DNA of 64,000 nt from G001797105 sp964528155 (GCA_964528155.1 CAZGRL010000004.1:37400-101399), one strand, 5' to 3'; shown: positions 15,234 to 24,732, numbered from the stretch's first letter. Made by a program: numbers and translations. Notes: generated by a model not told the origin, from the sequence alone.

Positions 15234-16339
15234 CTTATACAGGTGTCAATAGTTGGCGCTCATCTCACAAGGCTTGTCAAAACCGGGAGGAAGGATTGCC
15301 TGCATCAATACTGGTCACAGGGGGCGCCGGGTTCCTCGGAATTAATCTGATCCGCTACCTGCTGGCCCGGGGCCAGCGTGTCACATCGCTCGACATCGTA
15401 CCTTTCCGTCATCGCGACGTCGATCAAGATATCCGTGTCATGGTGGGCGACGTGCGCAATCGTGCGGACGTCGAGCGGGCGACAGAGGGCGTCGATATTG
15501 TCGTCCATGCCGCGGCGGCGCTCCCCCTCTACCCTGGCCATGAAATCCACACAACCAACGTAGATGGGACTCATACCGTTTTGGATGTCGCCTGCGAAAG
15601 GAAGTTGGAACGCGTTATCCACATCTCGACCACTGCGGTCTATGGAATCCCGGACCACCATCCTGTCCTCGAGTCCGACCCCCTTCGTGGCATCGGTCCG
15701 TACGGGAAGTCGAAGGCCCGGGCTGAGGAGATGGTCGGCGAACATCGGGCAAGGGGAATGTGCCTCCCAATCCTGCGGCCGAAATCCTTCGTTGGGCCGG
15801 AGCGGCTGGGAGTGTTTGCGCTGCTATACGAGTGGGCTTCCGAGGGGAGGAACTTCCCCATCCTGGGAAAGGGTGATCGACCCTATCAGTTCCTGCATGT
15901 CGAAGACCTGTGTGAGGCAATCTGGCTGTGCACGAGGCTTCCGCGTGAGGCGGTCAATGACACCTTCAACATCGGTGCCGGCGAGTTCGGATCTCCCCGA
16001 ACTGACTTTCAAGCCGTCTTGGACCACGCCGGTTTTGGCAAGAGGGTGATTTCCGTCCCGGAGGGGCCAGCTGTCCTGGCGCTGCGCGTTCTGCAGCGGC
16101 TTGGCCTCTCACCAATTTACCCTTGGATCTACGAGACAATCGGCAAGGAGTCAGTTGTCTCCACCGAGAAGGCGGAGCGAGTGCTCGGCTTCCGCCCCAA
16201 GTACTCCAACCAGGCCGCTCTGATCCGCAACTTCGAATGGTATCTTGCCCATCGAGATGAGTTCCGCCGCCAAACCGGCGTCACACACCGCCTCCCTTGG
16301 CGCGAAGGGATGCTGGCGCTGGCTAAGAGGCTGTTTTGA
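15230..16339 (+). CDS. NAD-dependent epimerase/dehydratase (extended SDR)
   Basis: This protein of up to 369 residues has the extended-SDR Rossmann motif TGGAGFLG, an NVDGT motif, and the catalytic YGKSK (YxxxK) with an upstream STTAVYG. The closest general class is nucleotide-sugar or 3-beta-HSD-like epimerases. The ATG at 15230 has AGGAGG upstream. A TTG at 15296 also has GGAGGAAGG just before it and would start at PASILVTGG, where homology begins, so the first 22 residues are uncertain. Substrate unknown. Confidence 0.9.
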   Translation: MTYTGVNSWRSSHKACQNREEGLPASILVTGGAGFLGINLIRYLLARGQRVTSLDIVPFRHRDVDQDIRVMVGDVRNRADVERATEGVDIVVHAAAALPLYPGHEIHTTNVDGTHTVLDVACERKLERVIHISTTAVYGIPDHHPVLESDPLRGIGPYGKSKARAEEMVGEHRARGMCLPILRPKSFVGPERLGVFALLYEWASEGRNFPILGKGDRPYQFLHVEDLCEAIWLCTRLPREAVNDTFNIGAGEFGSPRTDFQAVLDHAGFGKRVISVPEGPAVLALRVLQRLGLSPIYPWIYETIGKESVVSTEKAERVLGFRPKYSNQAALIRNFEWYLAHRDEFRRQTGVTHRLPWREGMLALAKRLF

Positions 16340-16788
16340 GACCGCGCATGCGCCCGGTCTGGGAGATCAGTCGAAGCTGGAAGGCCCTGACGGTCGATCC
16401 CATTTGCCTCATCGACATCCGATGGCCTGGAGAAGCCAGATCCCACAATAGTGGAGACCCGTTCGTCGGCCAAGTCGGGCCCAACCCTTTGCTGGCGGCC
16501 AAGCGGTATGGGGAACCCCGGCTGATCAATGCAAAATTCCGCCCGCGAGCACCGCGATACCCCGATAGATTGGAAATCGACGGAGGACCATCGTTGTTTC
16601 GGCTGTCTGGCCCGGAGAACGACTGGCCTGCCCCCTCGCCGGCGCCATCCATCGCTCACACTTCAGGACGAACGGGCGCTCCTGACCCTGGCTCCGCGGA
16701 TGCGGCCCATCCAGCCCGTAGGCCAGTTAGTGCTTCGGCCAGCAACAGAAGAGTCTGCACGCGACGCCGATTTCCCGGCAAGCAAGTG
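16340..16788. other. Degenerate intergenic stretch
   Basis: No frame here gives a protein I recognise. Read on the minus strand, 16727-16921 contains LEYSLHEFHLHVMARAQELR followed by a Cys-rich end (CREIGVACRLFCCWPKH), which looks protein-like but is unplaced. The stretch borders the VirB4-like remnant and may be more of the same decayed element. Confidence 0.4.
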
Positions 16789-17933
16789 TCACATTGCGCA
16801 GCTCCTGCGCCCGGGCCATGACGTGCAGATGGAATTCGTGTAAGCTGTATTCGAGGGCGATGGGCACTCTCCCCTGTACCGCATGAGGGGGCTTTGTCCA
16901 AGGGGAAAGGATACGCCACATGACCCTCCTTTACTGTCTATACCCTTTCGAAATAGTACAACAATGGCCGCCTCCATCGCCTCTGCCAGATTCCGTCGCA
17001 TCGAGGCCATGTCGGTCTCGAAGGCCGGCATCCACGGAGGCGGCACCAGCACGCGCAGCGACAGGTGTTGTTGGTCGGGCAGCACAAGTACCGCCTCCCC
17101 CATTTTGAGCCGCGAGAGCGAGCCTACCTCCTCCCGGCTGAGCTCGAGACGCTCCCCGATCTCATGCGCCGACGCCGGCGCCTGGAAGAACAACCAGTGC
17201 GTGCCCAGGACGCCGAGGAGCGTGTTCGCTGGCTGAGCGCCGTTCGCGCCCGTCTGGCCAACGCGATCGACTTTCACGAGAGCATATCCGCATCCTGGAA
17301 CGGCAGGTGCAGCGTGACGCCGAACGCAGGGACTGTCGAGAGCATCTTCACAACGGTGCTCACCATGTACTTGCCCACCAGGACCTGGGAAGCCTCATTC
17401 AGGATGATGTGTGTCAGGGTCGGCATCGAAGATGCCGGGAACCGCCGAATGGCCGGCGTAGCCGCAATGCAGAAGCGCGAGGTTGTGGGCCAGCGCACGC
17501 TCGAAGCCCGCGATGTGGATCCCAGACAGGCCGAACTGGATCACTGCAAGGTCTGATCGCAGGGTCACTTGCCTTGGCGTGTTGTACTGGGCGTAGAACT
17601 GGCCCTCTTCTGTGGCGTGCTCCCTTAGCGTCGAGGCGATGATGTTCACCGTGCTCGGATCCTGCTGGTGCGACTCCTGCGCCAGGACAGCATTGACATC
17701 GGACAGGAAGAGTGTGTTCGCCTGCAATGTCGACGCGTCCTGCGCGTCCATGCCCTTGTGCTCCATCGCCTTGCGCAATGCCCGCGTCAGCAGGGACCGT
17801 TCAGGCCCGAAGACGAACGGCCGGTTCGAGTCCCTCAGGAAGCCGACGGGCTCTTCAGTGTAGACTGATCGTATCTCAGGTGAGAGTGTATGCTCGCCGT
17901 GCGACGAAGAGTCGAATGAGACCTGGGTATCCT
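16789..17933 (-). pseudogene. Frameshifted C-terminal remnant of a VirB4/TraC-like conjugation ATPase
   Basis: Three frames in succession give pieces of one ATPase domain: PEIRSVYTEEPVGFLRDSNR through LSDVNAVLAQESHQQDP and ATEEGQFYAQYNTPRQVTLR (17930-17395); then THIILNEASQVLVGKYMVST and FGVTLHLPFQD (17498-17274), the Walker B-like region; then ANTLLGVLGTHWLFFQAP, LELSREEVGSLSRLKMGEAV and LPDQQHLSLRVLVPPPWMPA (17277-16945). The pattern is that of conjugative-transfer HerA/VirB4-type ATPases. The Walker A part is missing, there is no valid start, and there are at least two frameshifts. It indicates a past integrative or conjugative element. Confidence 0.65.
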
Positions 17934-18281
17934 AGCCTCAAGCCGTTCCACCAAGCCGTCGCCGAAGCCCCTTCCGGAACGAGCATGTTCCTCAGCGGAT
18001 ACACCGGAACCGGCAAAACAAGTCCAGGTGTCGCACGACTCCTGAGCCTGCTTGCCAGCGGTGCTTGGGACGAGTCCATCCTGGTATTGGTTCCCCAGCG
18101 ATCCTTAGGCGAGCCTTACCTTACAGCTGTGCGGGACGTTCGCTCTGGACCGGAGCGGGTGAGGATCCAGACACTGGCGGGGCTTTCCACGACGGGTCCC
18201 TCTCGCCTTGGAGTGCAGCCTCCCTTTCTGGGAGGCTGTCGCGTTCCGACTGCAAGTGATTGGATGAACATTCGGTTCTGA
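17916..18281 (+). pseudogene. N-terminal fragment of a UvrD-like helicase
   Basis: From the ATG at 17916 the frame reads MRPGYPSLKPFHQAVAEAPS, a Walker A-like SGYTGTGKT, then LVLVPQRSLGEPYLTAVRD and RIQTLAGLS. This matches the start of UvrD-type helicases of the AddB/PcrA kind. Recognisable similarity stops near 18185, and the frame ends at 18281, so only about 90 residues of a protein of 600 or more remain. The break is near a 9-bp hairpin (18216-18238). Confidence 0.6.
18216..18238. repeat. 9-bp perfect hairpin at the truncation point of the helicase fragment
   Basis: CAGCCTCCC at 18216-18224 pairs with GGGAGGCTG at 18230-18238 around a five-base loop. It has no following T-tract, so a rho-independent terminator is doubtful; it could be the end of a mobile element. 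Confidence 0.5.
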
Positions 18282-18554
18282 CGAGTAGGTGCAAGCGGAC
18301 TCCCTCAATCGGGGTCGGCTGCAGAGGGGTCAGATCAAGACGAGCAGTCCCTGTTCGCAGGTGCCTGCTGTCACACACACGGAAGTCTTACCCATCACCG
18401 CGCCAGCGGCAAATCGGGGCATTCCACACGCTGAGATGCAGCCTAAGAGACATTCAGCTGCATTAGCGACAGCGCAGCACGATCCGTCCCCAGCTGTGCA
18501 AGGCTGCCGGTCCCCCTTTTTCTCTCCCCGTCCTCATTACCTGTCGTAGATCGG
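18282..18554. other. Intergenic, no gene recognised
   Basis: Short overlapping frames only; none shows a ribosome site and recognisable protein. It separates the helicase and VapC remnants. Confidence 0.4.
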
Positions 18555-18976
18555 CTACTCCCAAGGATTGATCGCTTGCGCTCCCGCTGCGATGAAGTCC
18601 GCCGCATATCGCGTTGCCAACACGAAGTCTCCCACCAGCGGAGACGCCGCAATCAACGAGCCGACTGCCCCAATGGATCTCTCCGCTCGCTCCAGCCAGG
18701 TCAGGAACTCACCCTACGCTAGCGGGACCGCCACATCGAGCGGAACCAGCCGGTCGTGGATCCGCCCCCAAGGAGGTCCCCCTCCAACCAGACCGGTAGC
18801 CTTTGCTTGCGCGTCGCGGCGGCCGGCTTCTCGGCACCTCTCTTGATCTCCCCGATCGTAGTCAGGCCTAAGGAGGGAGGCTGCTCGTGCACGCTCGCCT
18901 CCCAATCGACCGCCTGCGAGTTTGGACTCTTGGCCACCAGCTCCGAGATGACGTTCATGTCCAGCAGCCACCTCAT
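18555..18976 (-). pseudogene. vapC: VapC-type PIN-domain toxin, frameshifted
   Basis: The first part, from the ATG at 18976, reads MRWLLDMNVISELVAKSPNS and TTIGEIKRGAEK, typical of VapC/FitB PIN toxins with the first acidic residue (LLDMNV). After about residue 70 homology passes to a second frame (RLVPLDVAVPLA) that stops. A third frame gives EFLTWLERAERSIGAVGSLI, then LATRYAADFIAAGAQAINPW followed by a stop, the usual PIN C-terminus. At least two shifts separate these parts. No cognate antitoxin is visible upstream (18977-19080). Confidence 0.75.
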
Positions 18977-19109
18977 AGAGACATGCCCTCCCGCGGTGGG
19001 CTGCAGTCACGGTTGGGGTCCAGCTCAACGGCCACCAAGGGGGAGCTACGCCGGAAAGGCAATAGCGAGCTAGAGTGCTCTGATGTAACCAAAATACTGG
19101 TACGCCTTG

Positions 19110-19138
19110 GTGACTTCTGGCGATATTTGTACTATAAT
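19110..19138 (+). promoter_or_regulatory. Predicted promoter of second XRE-cupin gene
   Basis: GTGACT (19110-19115, 4 of 6 to consensus) is followed after 17 bases by a perfect TATAAT (19133-19138). The ATG of the regulator is 40 bases downstream. It stands out as AT-rich in a GC-rich setting. Confidence 0.6.
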
Positions 19139-19177
19139 TCTATTTGGACGGACGATACCACGCTCTGGAGGTTCACG

Positions 19178-19882
19178 ATGCCCCGCGCACGCTCATCCGC
19201 CAGGACAGCCAAACCCCGCGCCGCAGACCTACCACAACAGCAGCCCGTGGCTGAACCGATCACAGCAGCCTCAGCCGCCGCCAATCCGAACGTTGGCCAC
19301 CGCCTGCGCGAGCTGCGCACCGATCGCGCCTTGTCGCTGCGCGCACTGGCCAAGCGCAGCGGTCTTAACGTGAATACGCTCAGCCTGATCGAAAACAACA
19401 AGACCTCGCCCAGTGTCAGCACCTTGCGGCAGATCGCTGCAGCGCTGGATATCCCAATCGTCGCTTTTTTCGAGACTGATGTGCCAAGGAACAGTGTCGC
19501 CTATATCAAAGCCGATCAGCGGCCGCGCACCGCCTTTGCCCATGGCACGCTGGAAGACCTGGGCGCCGGCCTGACCGAGCGTGTGGTCGAGCCGTTCGTC
19601 GTCGTGCTGGAGCCGAATTCGGATAGCGGGCCGCACCCCATTGTCCATACCGGTTATGAGTTCGTGTTTTGCCTGAGGGGTCACCTCATCTACTCCATCG
19701 AAGAGCGCACCTACATGCTGGGGCCGGGCGACAGCCTTGTGTTCGAGTCACATCTGCCGCATTCCTGGCGGAATGCCGACGCCGCGCCCGCGCAGGCGGT
19801 CTTGGTGTTTTGCCCAACAGATGCCCGGGATCGACCCACCGAGCGTCACTTCACCCCCAAGGAGACGGGCAGCAGCCCGTAG
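19178..19882 (+). CDS. XRE-family regulator with C-terminal cupin domain (paralogue)
   Basis: This 234-residue regulator has a basic, Ala/Gln-rich leader, an HTH at about 45-100 (LRALAKRSGLNVNTLSLIEN, SPSVSTLRQIA) and a cupin domain (PIVHTGYEFVFCLRGHLIYS, LGPGDSLVFESHLPHSW). It is strikingly like 13090-13746 in both domains and in length. The ATG at 19178 has TGGAGG upstream; the longer open frame from 18887 is not needed. Its target is unknown; the next genes downstream are the small protein and ATPase operon, 275 bases away. Confidence 0.9.
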   Translation: MPRARSSARTAKPRAADLPQQQPVAEPITAASAAANPNVGHRLRELRTDRALSLRALAKRSGLNVNTLSLIENNKTSPSVSTLRQIAAALDIPIVAFFETDVPRNSVAYIKADQRPRTAFAHGTLEDLGAGLTERVVEPFVVVLEPNSDSGPHPIVHTGYEFVFCLRGHLIYSIEERTYMLGPGDSLVFESHLPHSWRNADAAPAQAVLVFCPTDARDRPTERHFTPKETGSSP

Positions 19883-20157
19883 GCCCTTCAGCGCGAAAGC
19901 GGACCAGGAGAGCCACATATTCTCCGGAATTCCATTGATGCTCTAACTGATCGACGCTGTCGCTCTGGCTGCGGGCCTTGTGCTGTGAGTGCGAGGCATC
20001 CGCGCGTTGGCTGGAAGAGATTGGCGGCGTGACACCGGCGGCGGGTCTGATCCTTGCCCTGCCGCCGCGATTGAAGCGCGGGAGTGGCGGTACGGCCTCT
20101 ACAAACACATGAGAACCGGCCGTATCGGACAAGGCTCGGAAACGAGGAGGTGTCGCC

Positions 20158-20415
20158 ATGGCTAGGTCACGCACCGTTCGGGATAAGGGTGAACCTGGAA
20201 TGGAACAGCCAGGTGCTGCGCTGGAAAGAATGTACATCGAAGAATACCTGCGCGATAGGGGCTACACCTGGCGAAGCCTCTCCGGGTTGCCGGCAGAAGA
20301 GGCCCGGCGGCTTATGATCGAAGCATCACAATACGCTTCGTGCAAGCTCGCCGAAGTGGAGAAGAGGGCACGCTTCGTCAAAGACATCCACGGCAGAACT
20401 CCACCGCTTGGATGA
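20158..20415 (+). CDS. 85-residue conserved-looking hypothetical protein upstream of the V-ATPase operon
   Basis: The protein is soluble and mostly helical, with ALERMYIEEYLRDRGYTWRS, LPAEEARRLMIEASQYASCK and EVEKRARFVKDIHGR. A GAGGAGG site precedes the ATG; a second ATG at residue 15 (MEQPGAALER) is possible. It lies 54 bases before the first ATPase gene. I do not recognise the family, and a link with the ATPase is only positional. Confidence 0.6.
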   Translation: MARSRTVRDKGEPGMEQPGAALERMYIEEYLRDRGYTWRSLSGLPAEEARRLMIEASQYASCKLAEVEKRARFVKDIHGRTPPLG

Positions 20416-20469
20416 AGTGTGGCTCGGATGATAAGGTGCAGCGCCAAAGCGTTCGCCGCGGGAGATGCC

Positions 20470-20811
20470 ATGACCGATGAGGAAACACTCGCTCCTCTGC
20501 TGGACATCATTCGCCGCGCGGAGGCCGAGGTCAAACGCCGTCTCGCTGCCGAACGCGAAGCCGCCGGGGACCTGCTCACCGAGACCGAATGGCGAGCCAC
20601 AGACTTGTCGACCACAGCTCATGTCGAAGGGCAGCGAGCCGGCGAGGCGCAACGGCAGTCCGCGCAGGCCGAAACCGATCGACTCGCCAAGGCCGTCCTG
20701 GTCCAGGCGCGAACACAGGCGGATAGCCTTCAGCGCTGCGCAGAACGACAAATGGCGGCGGCAGTTGCGCGGGCGGTCGAGGTCGTGATCGGAGTCGACC
20801 ATGAGGCTTAG
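20470..20811 (+). CDS. V/A-type ATPase peripheral stalk subunit G/H
   Basis: This 113-residue protein is almost entirely helical and charged (LLDIIRRAEAEVKRRLAAER, then QRQSAQAETDRLAKAVLVQA), like the G/H coiled-coil subunit that pairs with subunit E in the peripheral stalk. Its place directly upstream of subunit I fits bacterial V/A-ATPase operons. The ATG at 20470 has GGGAG upstream; the stop overlaps the subunit I start by 11 bases. Confidence 0.75.
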   Translation: MTDEETLAPLLDIIRRAEAEVKRRLAAEREAAGDLLTETEWRATDLSTTAHVEGQRAGEAQRQSAQAETDRLAKAVLVQARTQADSLQRCAERQMAAAVARAVEVVIGVDHEA

Positions 20812-22772
20812 GATGGCCCGCCTGCAAATCGTGGGTCTCAAGCAATGCCTCGTGCCGACCGTGCAGACCCTGCATGCTCTGGGTTGTGTGCAGATTGACG
20901 AGATCGCTGAAGCGGCGGATATGGCAGCTCGTCCCCTGCGCCTCGACCGTGACATGGTGCGGACACAGGAAGAGCTCGGCTATCTCGTGGCGAGAGTCGA
21001 AGGTCTGCTGTCGATGCTGGGCGCTTATTCGGTCGAGCAGGGTGCGACGCCCGACGATGCGGCCGCAGACGCGCCTGCGACAGACGACTGCGCAGCCGAG
21101 GCACGTACCGGGTTGGACCTGCTCGGTCCGCGCATACAGGCGCTTGCATCCAGGCGAGAAGCGCTCGAATCCGAACTGGCGTCGCTGCCGCGTTACGAGG
21201 CTACGCTCCGCAGGTTGTTGCCGATCATGCCGCCCGCCGCGCGCGACAAGACCAACGTGACCATCGGCGTTCTGGTGAGTCGCGCTCACCTCGGCGTGCT
21301 GGACACGATTACCGAGCGGGTGCTGAATCAGTCCGGCGGCCGGGCTGAGATCGTGGCCGAAGACGTGGACGGGGCGACACGCGCCATGCTCATCGTAATC
21401 CCGCGCGAGTTCGTCGCCGAGATCGAAGCATTCCTCGGCCGCGAGGATATTTCACGCCTGCGTCTCCCTGCCGGCTTTGCCGATCAGCCGCCTGATGCGG
21501 CCGTCGCCGCCCTTCGTCAGCGAATTGCGACCATTCCTCAGGAACTGGGCGAAATCGGCGCCGAGCTCTCGATGCTTGCTAGCGAATGGAGGACGCGCCT
21601 CACCCGATGGCGCGCTCGTCTGCGCGATCAACTGGAAGAGTTCGCCGTCCTCTCGCGCTTCGGCGAGACCGACCACACCTTCGCCATCGTCGGATGGGCG
21701 CCGGAGCGCGATGTGCCGCGCTTGCGCCGGGCACTGGCTGCCGAGGTCGGGGAGACGGTGGTAGTGCAGGTGCTGAGGCTGGCACACGCGGATGCGCTCA
21801 GCCAACGCGCCCCGGTCGCTCTGGTGAATCCCGCGCTGGCGCGTCCCTTCCAGAGCCTGGTACGTCTATNNNNNNNNNNTGCCACGATACGAGGGGATCG
21901 ACCCCACGCTACTGATGGCGATCGTTCTGCCCATCTTTTTCGGGATGATCCTGGGCGATGTGGGTTATGGCGCGTTGCTTCTGCTCCTGTGCCTTGTGTT
22001 GCAGCGACGCGGAGCCCCAGCCGGACAACCGGGGACCATGCGCGACATCATCCAGGTGCTGGCGCTAGGTTCGGCGTGGAGCATAGTCTTCGGCTTCCTT
22101 TACGGAGAGGCATTTGGCACGCTAGGCGAGCATCTGGGCATGCGCCCGATCTGGTTCGACCGGGGGAGTTCCGAGCAAGTGGTCGGGCTGCTTCTGTTCA
22201 CCGTCGCTGTCGGTGCGGTGCATATCACCCTGGGGCTGGTCCTGGGTGTATGGGAAGCGATCCATGAGCGAAGCCGGCATCTCTTGCTGGAACGCGGCGG
22301 AATGCTGGTAGGTTTGATCGGGCTGTTCTGCATCGTGTCGGTCGCCGTCAAATGGCTGCCGCCCGGCTTCATGACGCCCGGAGTGGCCGTGCTGATCGTC
22401 GGAATTGCGCTGCTTGGCGCATCGCTCGGCTGGCTGGGGCTGCTCATGGGCCCCATCGAGTTTCTCGGACTGGTGGGAAACATCCTATCGTATCTGCGCA
22501 TCGCCGCCATCGGGCTGGCCTCGGTCTACCTGGCGCGCGTGGCGAACGACCTGGCCGGAAGCCTGGGCAACATCGTAGTCGGGTTGACCGTCGCAATACT
22601 GATTCACGCGCTCAACCTGGCGCTGGGCGCGTTCAGCCCCACGATCCACAGTCTGCGTTTGCATTATGTGGAATTCTTTCGCAAGTTCTACGAGGGCGGC
22701 GGGAGACCGTACGAACCCTTTGTGAGATCTCTGAGTCCCATCGGCCCCACATTGAGGGTCTCGAGGGAGTGA
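20801..22772 (+). CDS. ntpI: V/A-type ATPase subunit I, interrupted by an assembly gap
   Basis: This is the membrane a/I subunit carrying the ion half-channels. The N-terminal part (20801-21869) is the soluble arm (MARLQIVGLKQCL, long coiled coils, FAIVGWAP). After the N run the frame PRYEGIDPTLLMAIVLPIFF then GMILGDVGYG begins the membrane domain, with six or more further spans and the conserved Arg region FLGLVGNILSYLRIAAIGLA. Total length of about 655 residues is normal. The two halves differ in frame only because ten Ns are not a multiple of three; the gene is otherwise intact. Confidence 0.92.
21870..21879. other. Assembly gap (10 N) inside subunit I
   Basis: Ten Ns replace bases in the conserved RLYGLPRYEGIDPT stretch. 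The flanking codons require a gap length divisible by three; six bases would restore a Tyr-Gly-Leu junction (T + 6 + TG). The N count is therefore a placeholder. Confidence 0.9.
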
Positions 22773-22791
22773 GAAGCATCAAGGAGGAACC

Positions 22792-23025
22792 ATGGATGCG
22801 ACTGGATTGTTGGCCATTGGCGCGGGACTGGCCGTCGGCCTGGCCGCCATCGGTACCGGGCTGGCCCAGGGTCGCATCGGTTCGGCCGGCGTCGGCGCCA
22901 TCGCGGAGGATCGCGAGATGCTGGGGTTGGTGATCTTGCTGGTCGCCCTCCCCGAGACGATGGTGATCCTCGGCTTTGCTGTAGCGGCCATGGTCCTGCT
23001 GATCGGCGGAGGACTGGGTGGATGA
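22792..23025 (+). CDS. ntpK: V/A-type ATPase proteolipid subunit K (c)
   Basis: This 77-residue protein has two membrane helices forming a hairpin. Helix 1 has GLAVGLAAIGTGLAQGRIG with Gln26, helix 2 has LVALPETMVILGFAVAA with the ion-binding Glu55. The short one-hairpin form, rather than the duplicated four-helix form, fits bacterial A-type rings. AAGGAGG lies just before the ATG, and its TGA overlaps the subunit E start (ATGA). Confidence 0.94.
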   Translation: MDATGLLAIGAGLAVGLAAIGTGLAQGRIGSAGVGAIAEDREMLGLVILLVALPETMVILGFAVAAMVLLIGGGLGG

Positions 23026-23663
23026 GCCTGGAGGCAATCCTCGCCGCGATCGAAGCCTCGGGTGAGGCCGAGGCGGCACAGATCCGAACCGAAGCCTACG
23101 GACGGGCGAAGAAGCGGCTATACGAAGCCAGGCAAGCGGCAGGGGCGATCCGAGAGCAGGCCCGGCAGGCGCTTCTGCGACATGTCCCCGCCGAACGCGC
23201 GCGACGGCTACACCAGGCCAGACTCGAGGCGTTGTGCACTGCAGGCGAGGTGCGCTCGCGATTCGTCGAGACGGCCCTGACGGAAACGCGCCGCCTCCTG
23301 GCTGACCTTCGGTCCGATGCGGCTTATCCGCTTGTCTTGCGCCGGCTGATGGTCGAAGCCATCCGCGCCCTCGGCGAAGAAGAGATGCGCGACAGCCCAC
23401 CCTTGCTGGAGATCGATCCGCGCGACGACGCGCTGATCCGTCAGTTACTGGATGAGATGGATCTCGATCTGCCAATCAAGCCCTCGCTCGATAGCTGGGG
23501 CGGCCTTGTCGTTCGGAGCAGTGACGGGCGGATCGCCGCGACCAACACGCTGGAGGCGCGCCTGGCACGAGCCACGCCTTTCCTGCGTCGCGATCTGGGT
23601 GCGTTTCTAGAGCAGGAAGTTGCGGAAGATCGGGAGCGCGAGGAAGCGGTGGGCGCGTCTTGA
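23022..23663 (+). CDS. ntpE: V/A-type ATPase subunit E
   Basis: This 213-residue peripheral-stalk subunit has a long charged N-terminal helix (SGEAEAAQIRTEAYGRAKKR) and a globular C-terminal domain with the conserved GGLVVRSSDGRIAATNTLEA. It is translationally coupled to subunit K by ATGA overlap. Length and motif match subunit E. Confidence 0.92.
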   Translation: MSLEAILAAIEASGEAEAAQIRTEAYGRAKKRLYEARQAAGAIREQARQALLRHVPAERARRLHQARLEALCTAGEVRSRFVETALTETRRLLADLRSDAAYPLVLRRLMVEAIRALGEEEMRDSPPLLEIDPRDDALIRQLLDEMDLDLPIKPSLDSWGGLVVRSSDGRIAATNTLEARLARATPFLRRDLGAFLEQEVAEDREREEAVGAS

Positions 23664-23664
23664 G

Positions 23665-24732
23665 ATGTCCGACTTCGACTACGGCAATGCCCGCCTGCGC
23701 GCGATGAAAGCCCGGCTGCTCTCTCGCCCAACGATAGAGGCCCTGGCGGAGACGGGAAGCGTGCACGGTCTGATAACGGCGCTCACAAACACGGCCTATC
23801 GCGAGGCCGTGGAAGCGTCGTTGGTGCACCTGAGTGACATGGCATGCCTGACCGAGGCGCTACGCAGCGATCTGATGAGCACGGTGGGCCGAGCGCGGAC
23901 GTTCTTCTCAGGGCCGGCGGGCGAGTTGGCCGAGGGGGTCTTCCACCGCTTTGACCTGCACAATGTCAAGACTGTAATGCGCGGATTGGAGCGAGGTGTG
24001 CCCGCCGATGAAATCCTCGCCAGCACTTTGCCCATCGGCGAACTGCGTCCCGCCGACCTGAAGGAGCTTGCGGCGGCGCCCGACGTCCGTTCGGCGATCG
24101 ACATGATGGCGACCTGGCGTGTGTCCCTGGCGCAGCCGCTGCTCAAGCTGCGCGCGACGATGCCGGGCGCGGAGCTGTTCGTCATGGAAGCGGCACTCGA
24201 TCGCTGGCATTTCCGCATGGCCATGGCGACGGCGAGCCAGGCGGATTCGATCTTGGGCGAGGCGCTGGCGCGGGAAGCCGATGTGGCCAATATCATGACT
24301 GCGCTCAGTCTCGTGGGCGTCGTCAATGCTACGACCATCTTGCGCGAGCAATTCGGAGCCGATGGACCCACACCGCTCTTCGTCGGACCTGGGCATGTGC
24401 CCTTCGAGTTGCTGGCCGAGGCGGCCCGACAGGAATCGGTCTCCGCGGCTATTGAGACACTCGCCGGGACGCCTTACGCAGCGACTCTGGGCGAAGCTTT
24501 GGAGGCCTATGCAGTCGCGCCGCGGCTGAGTGTGATCGAGCGCGCACTTGCACATCGGCAGCTCCGGTCCGCCGCCGGCCTGATGGCCGTCGATCCGCTA
24601 GGCGTCGGCGTACTTCTTGGATACATCGCGCTCAAGGCGAATGAGGGCACCAATCTCCGCGCCATCGCGCAGGGCTTGTTGTTCGCCGAAAAACCGGACC
24701 GCATACGGGCCGAGTTGATGTTCGCCGAATGA
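23665..24732 (+). CDS. ntpC: V/A-type ATPase subunit C (central-stalk adaptor)
   Basis: This 355-residue protein has the AtpC/V0-d fold of three similar helical bundles, with DFDYGNARLRAMKARLLSRP at the start and FFSGPAGELAEGVFHRFDLH, then NVKTVMRGLERGVP, and later IGELRPADLKELAAAPDVRS. It links the c ring to the central shaft. The ATG at 23665 begins one base after the subunit E stop; the longer open frame from 23620 overlaps E and is less likely. Confidence 0.92.
   Translation: MSDFDYGNARLRAMKARLLSRPTIEALAETGSVHGLITALTNTAYREAVEASLVHLSDMACLTEALRSDLMSTVGRARTFFSGPAGELAEGVFHRFDLHNVKTVMRGLERGVPADEILASTLPIGELRPADLKELAAAPDVRSAIDMMATWRVSLAQPLLKLRATMPGAELFVMEAALDRWHFRMAMATASQADSILGEALAREADVANIMTALSLVGVVNATTILREQFGADGPTPLFVGPGHVPFELLAEAARQESVSAAIETLAGTPYAATLGEALEAYAVAPRLSVIERALAHRQLRSAAGLMAVDPLGVGVLLGYIALKANEGTNLRAIAQGLLFAEKPDRIRAELMFAE

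Noticed and set aside
17815..17840. Another T-loop-like word GGTTCGAGTCCC
   Set aside because: It lies inside the VirB4-like remnant's reading frame (antisense of DSNRP) and has no tRNA structure around it.
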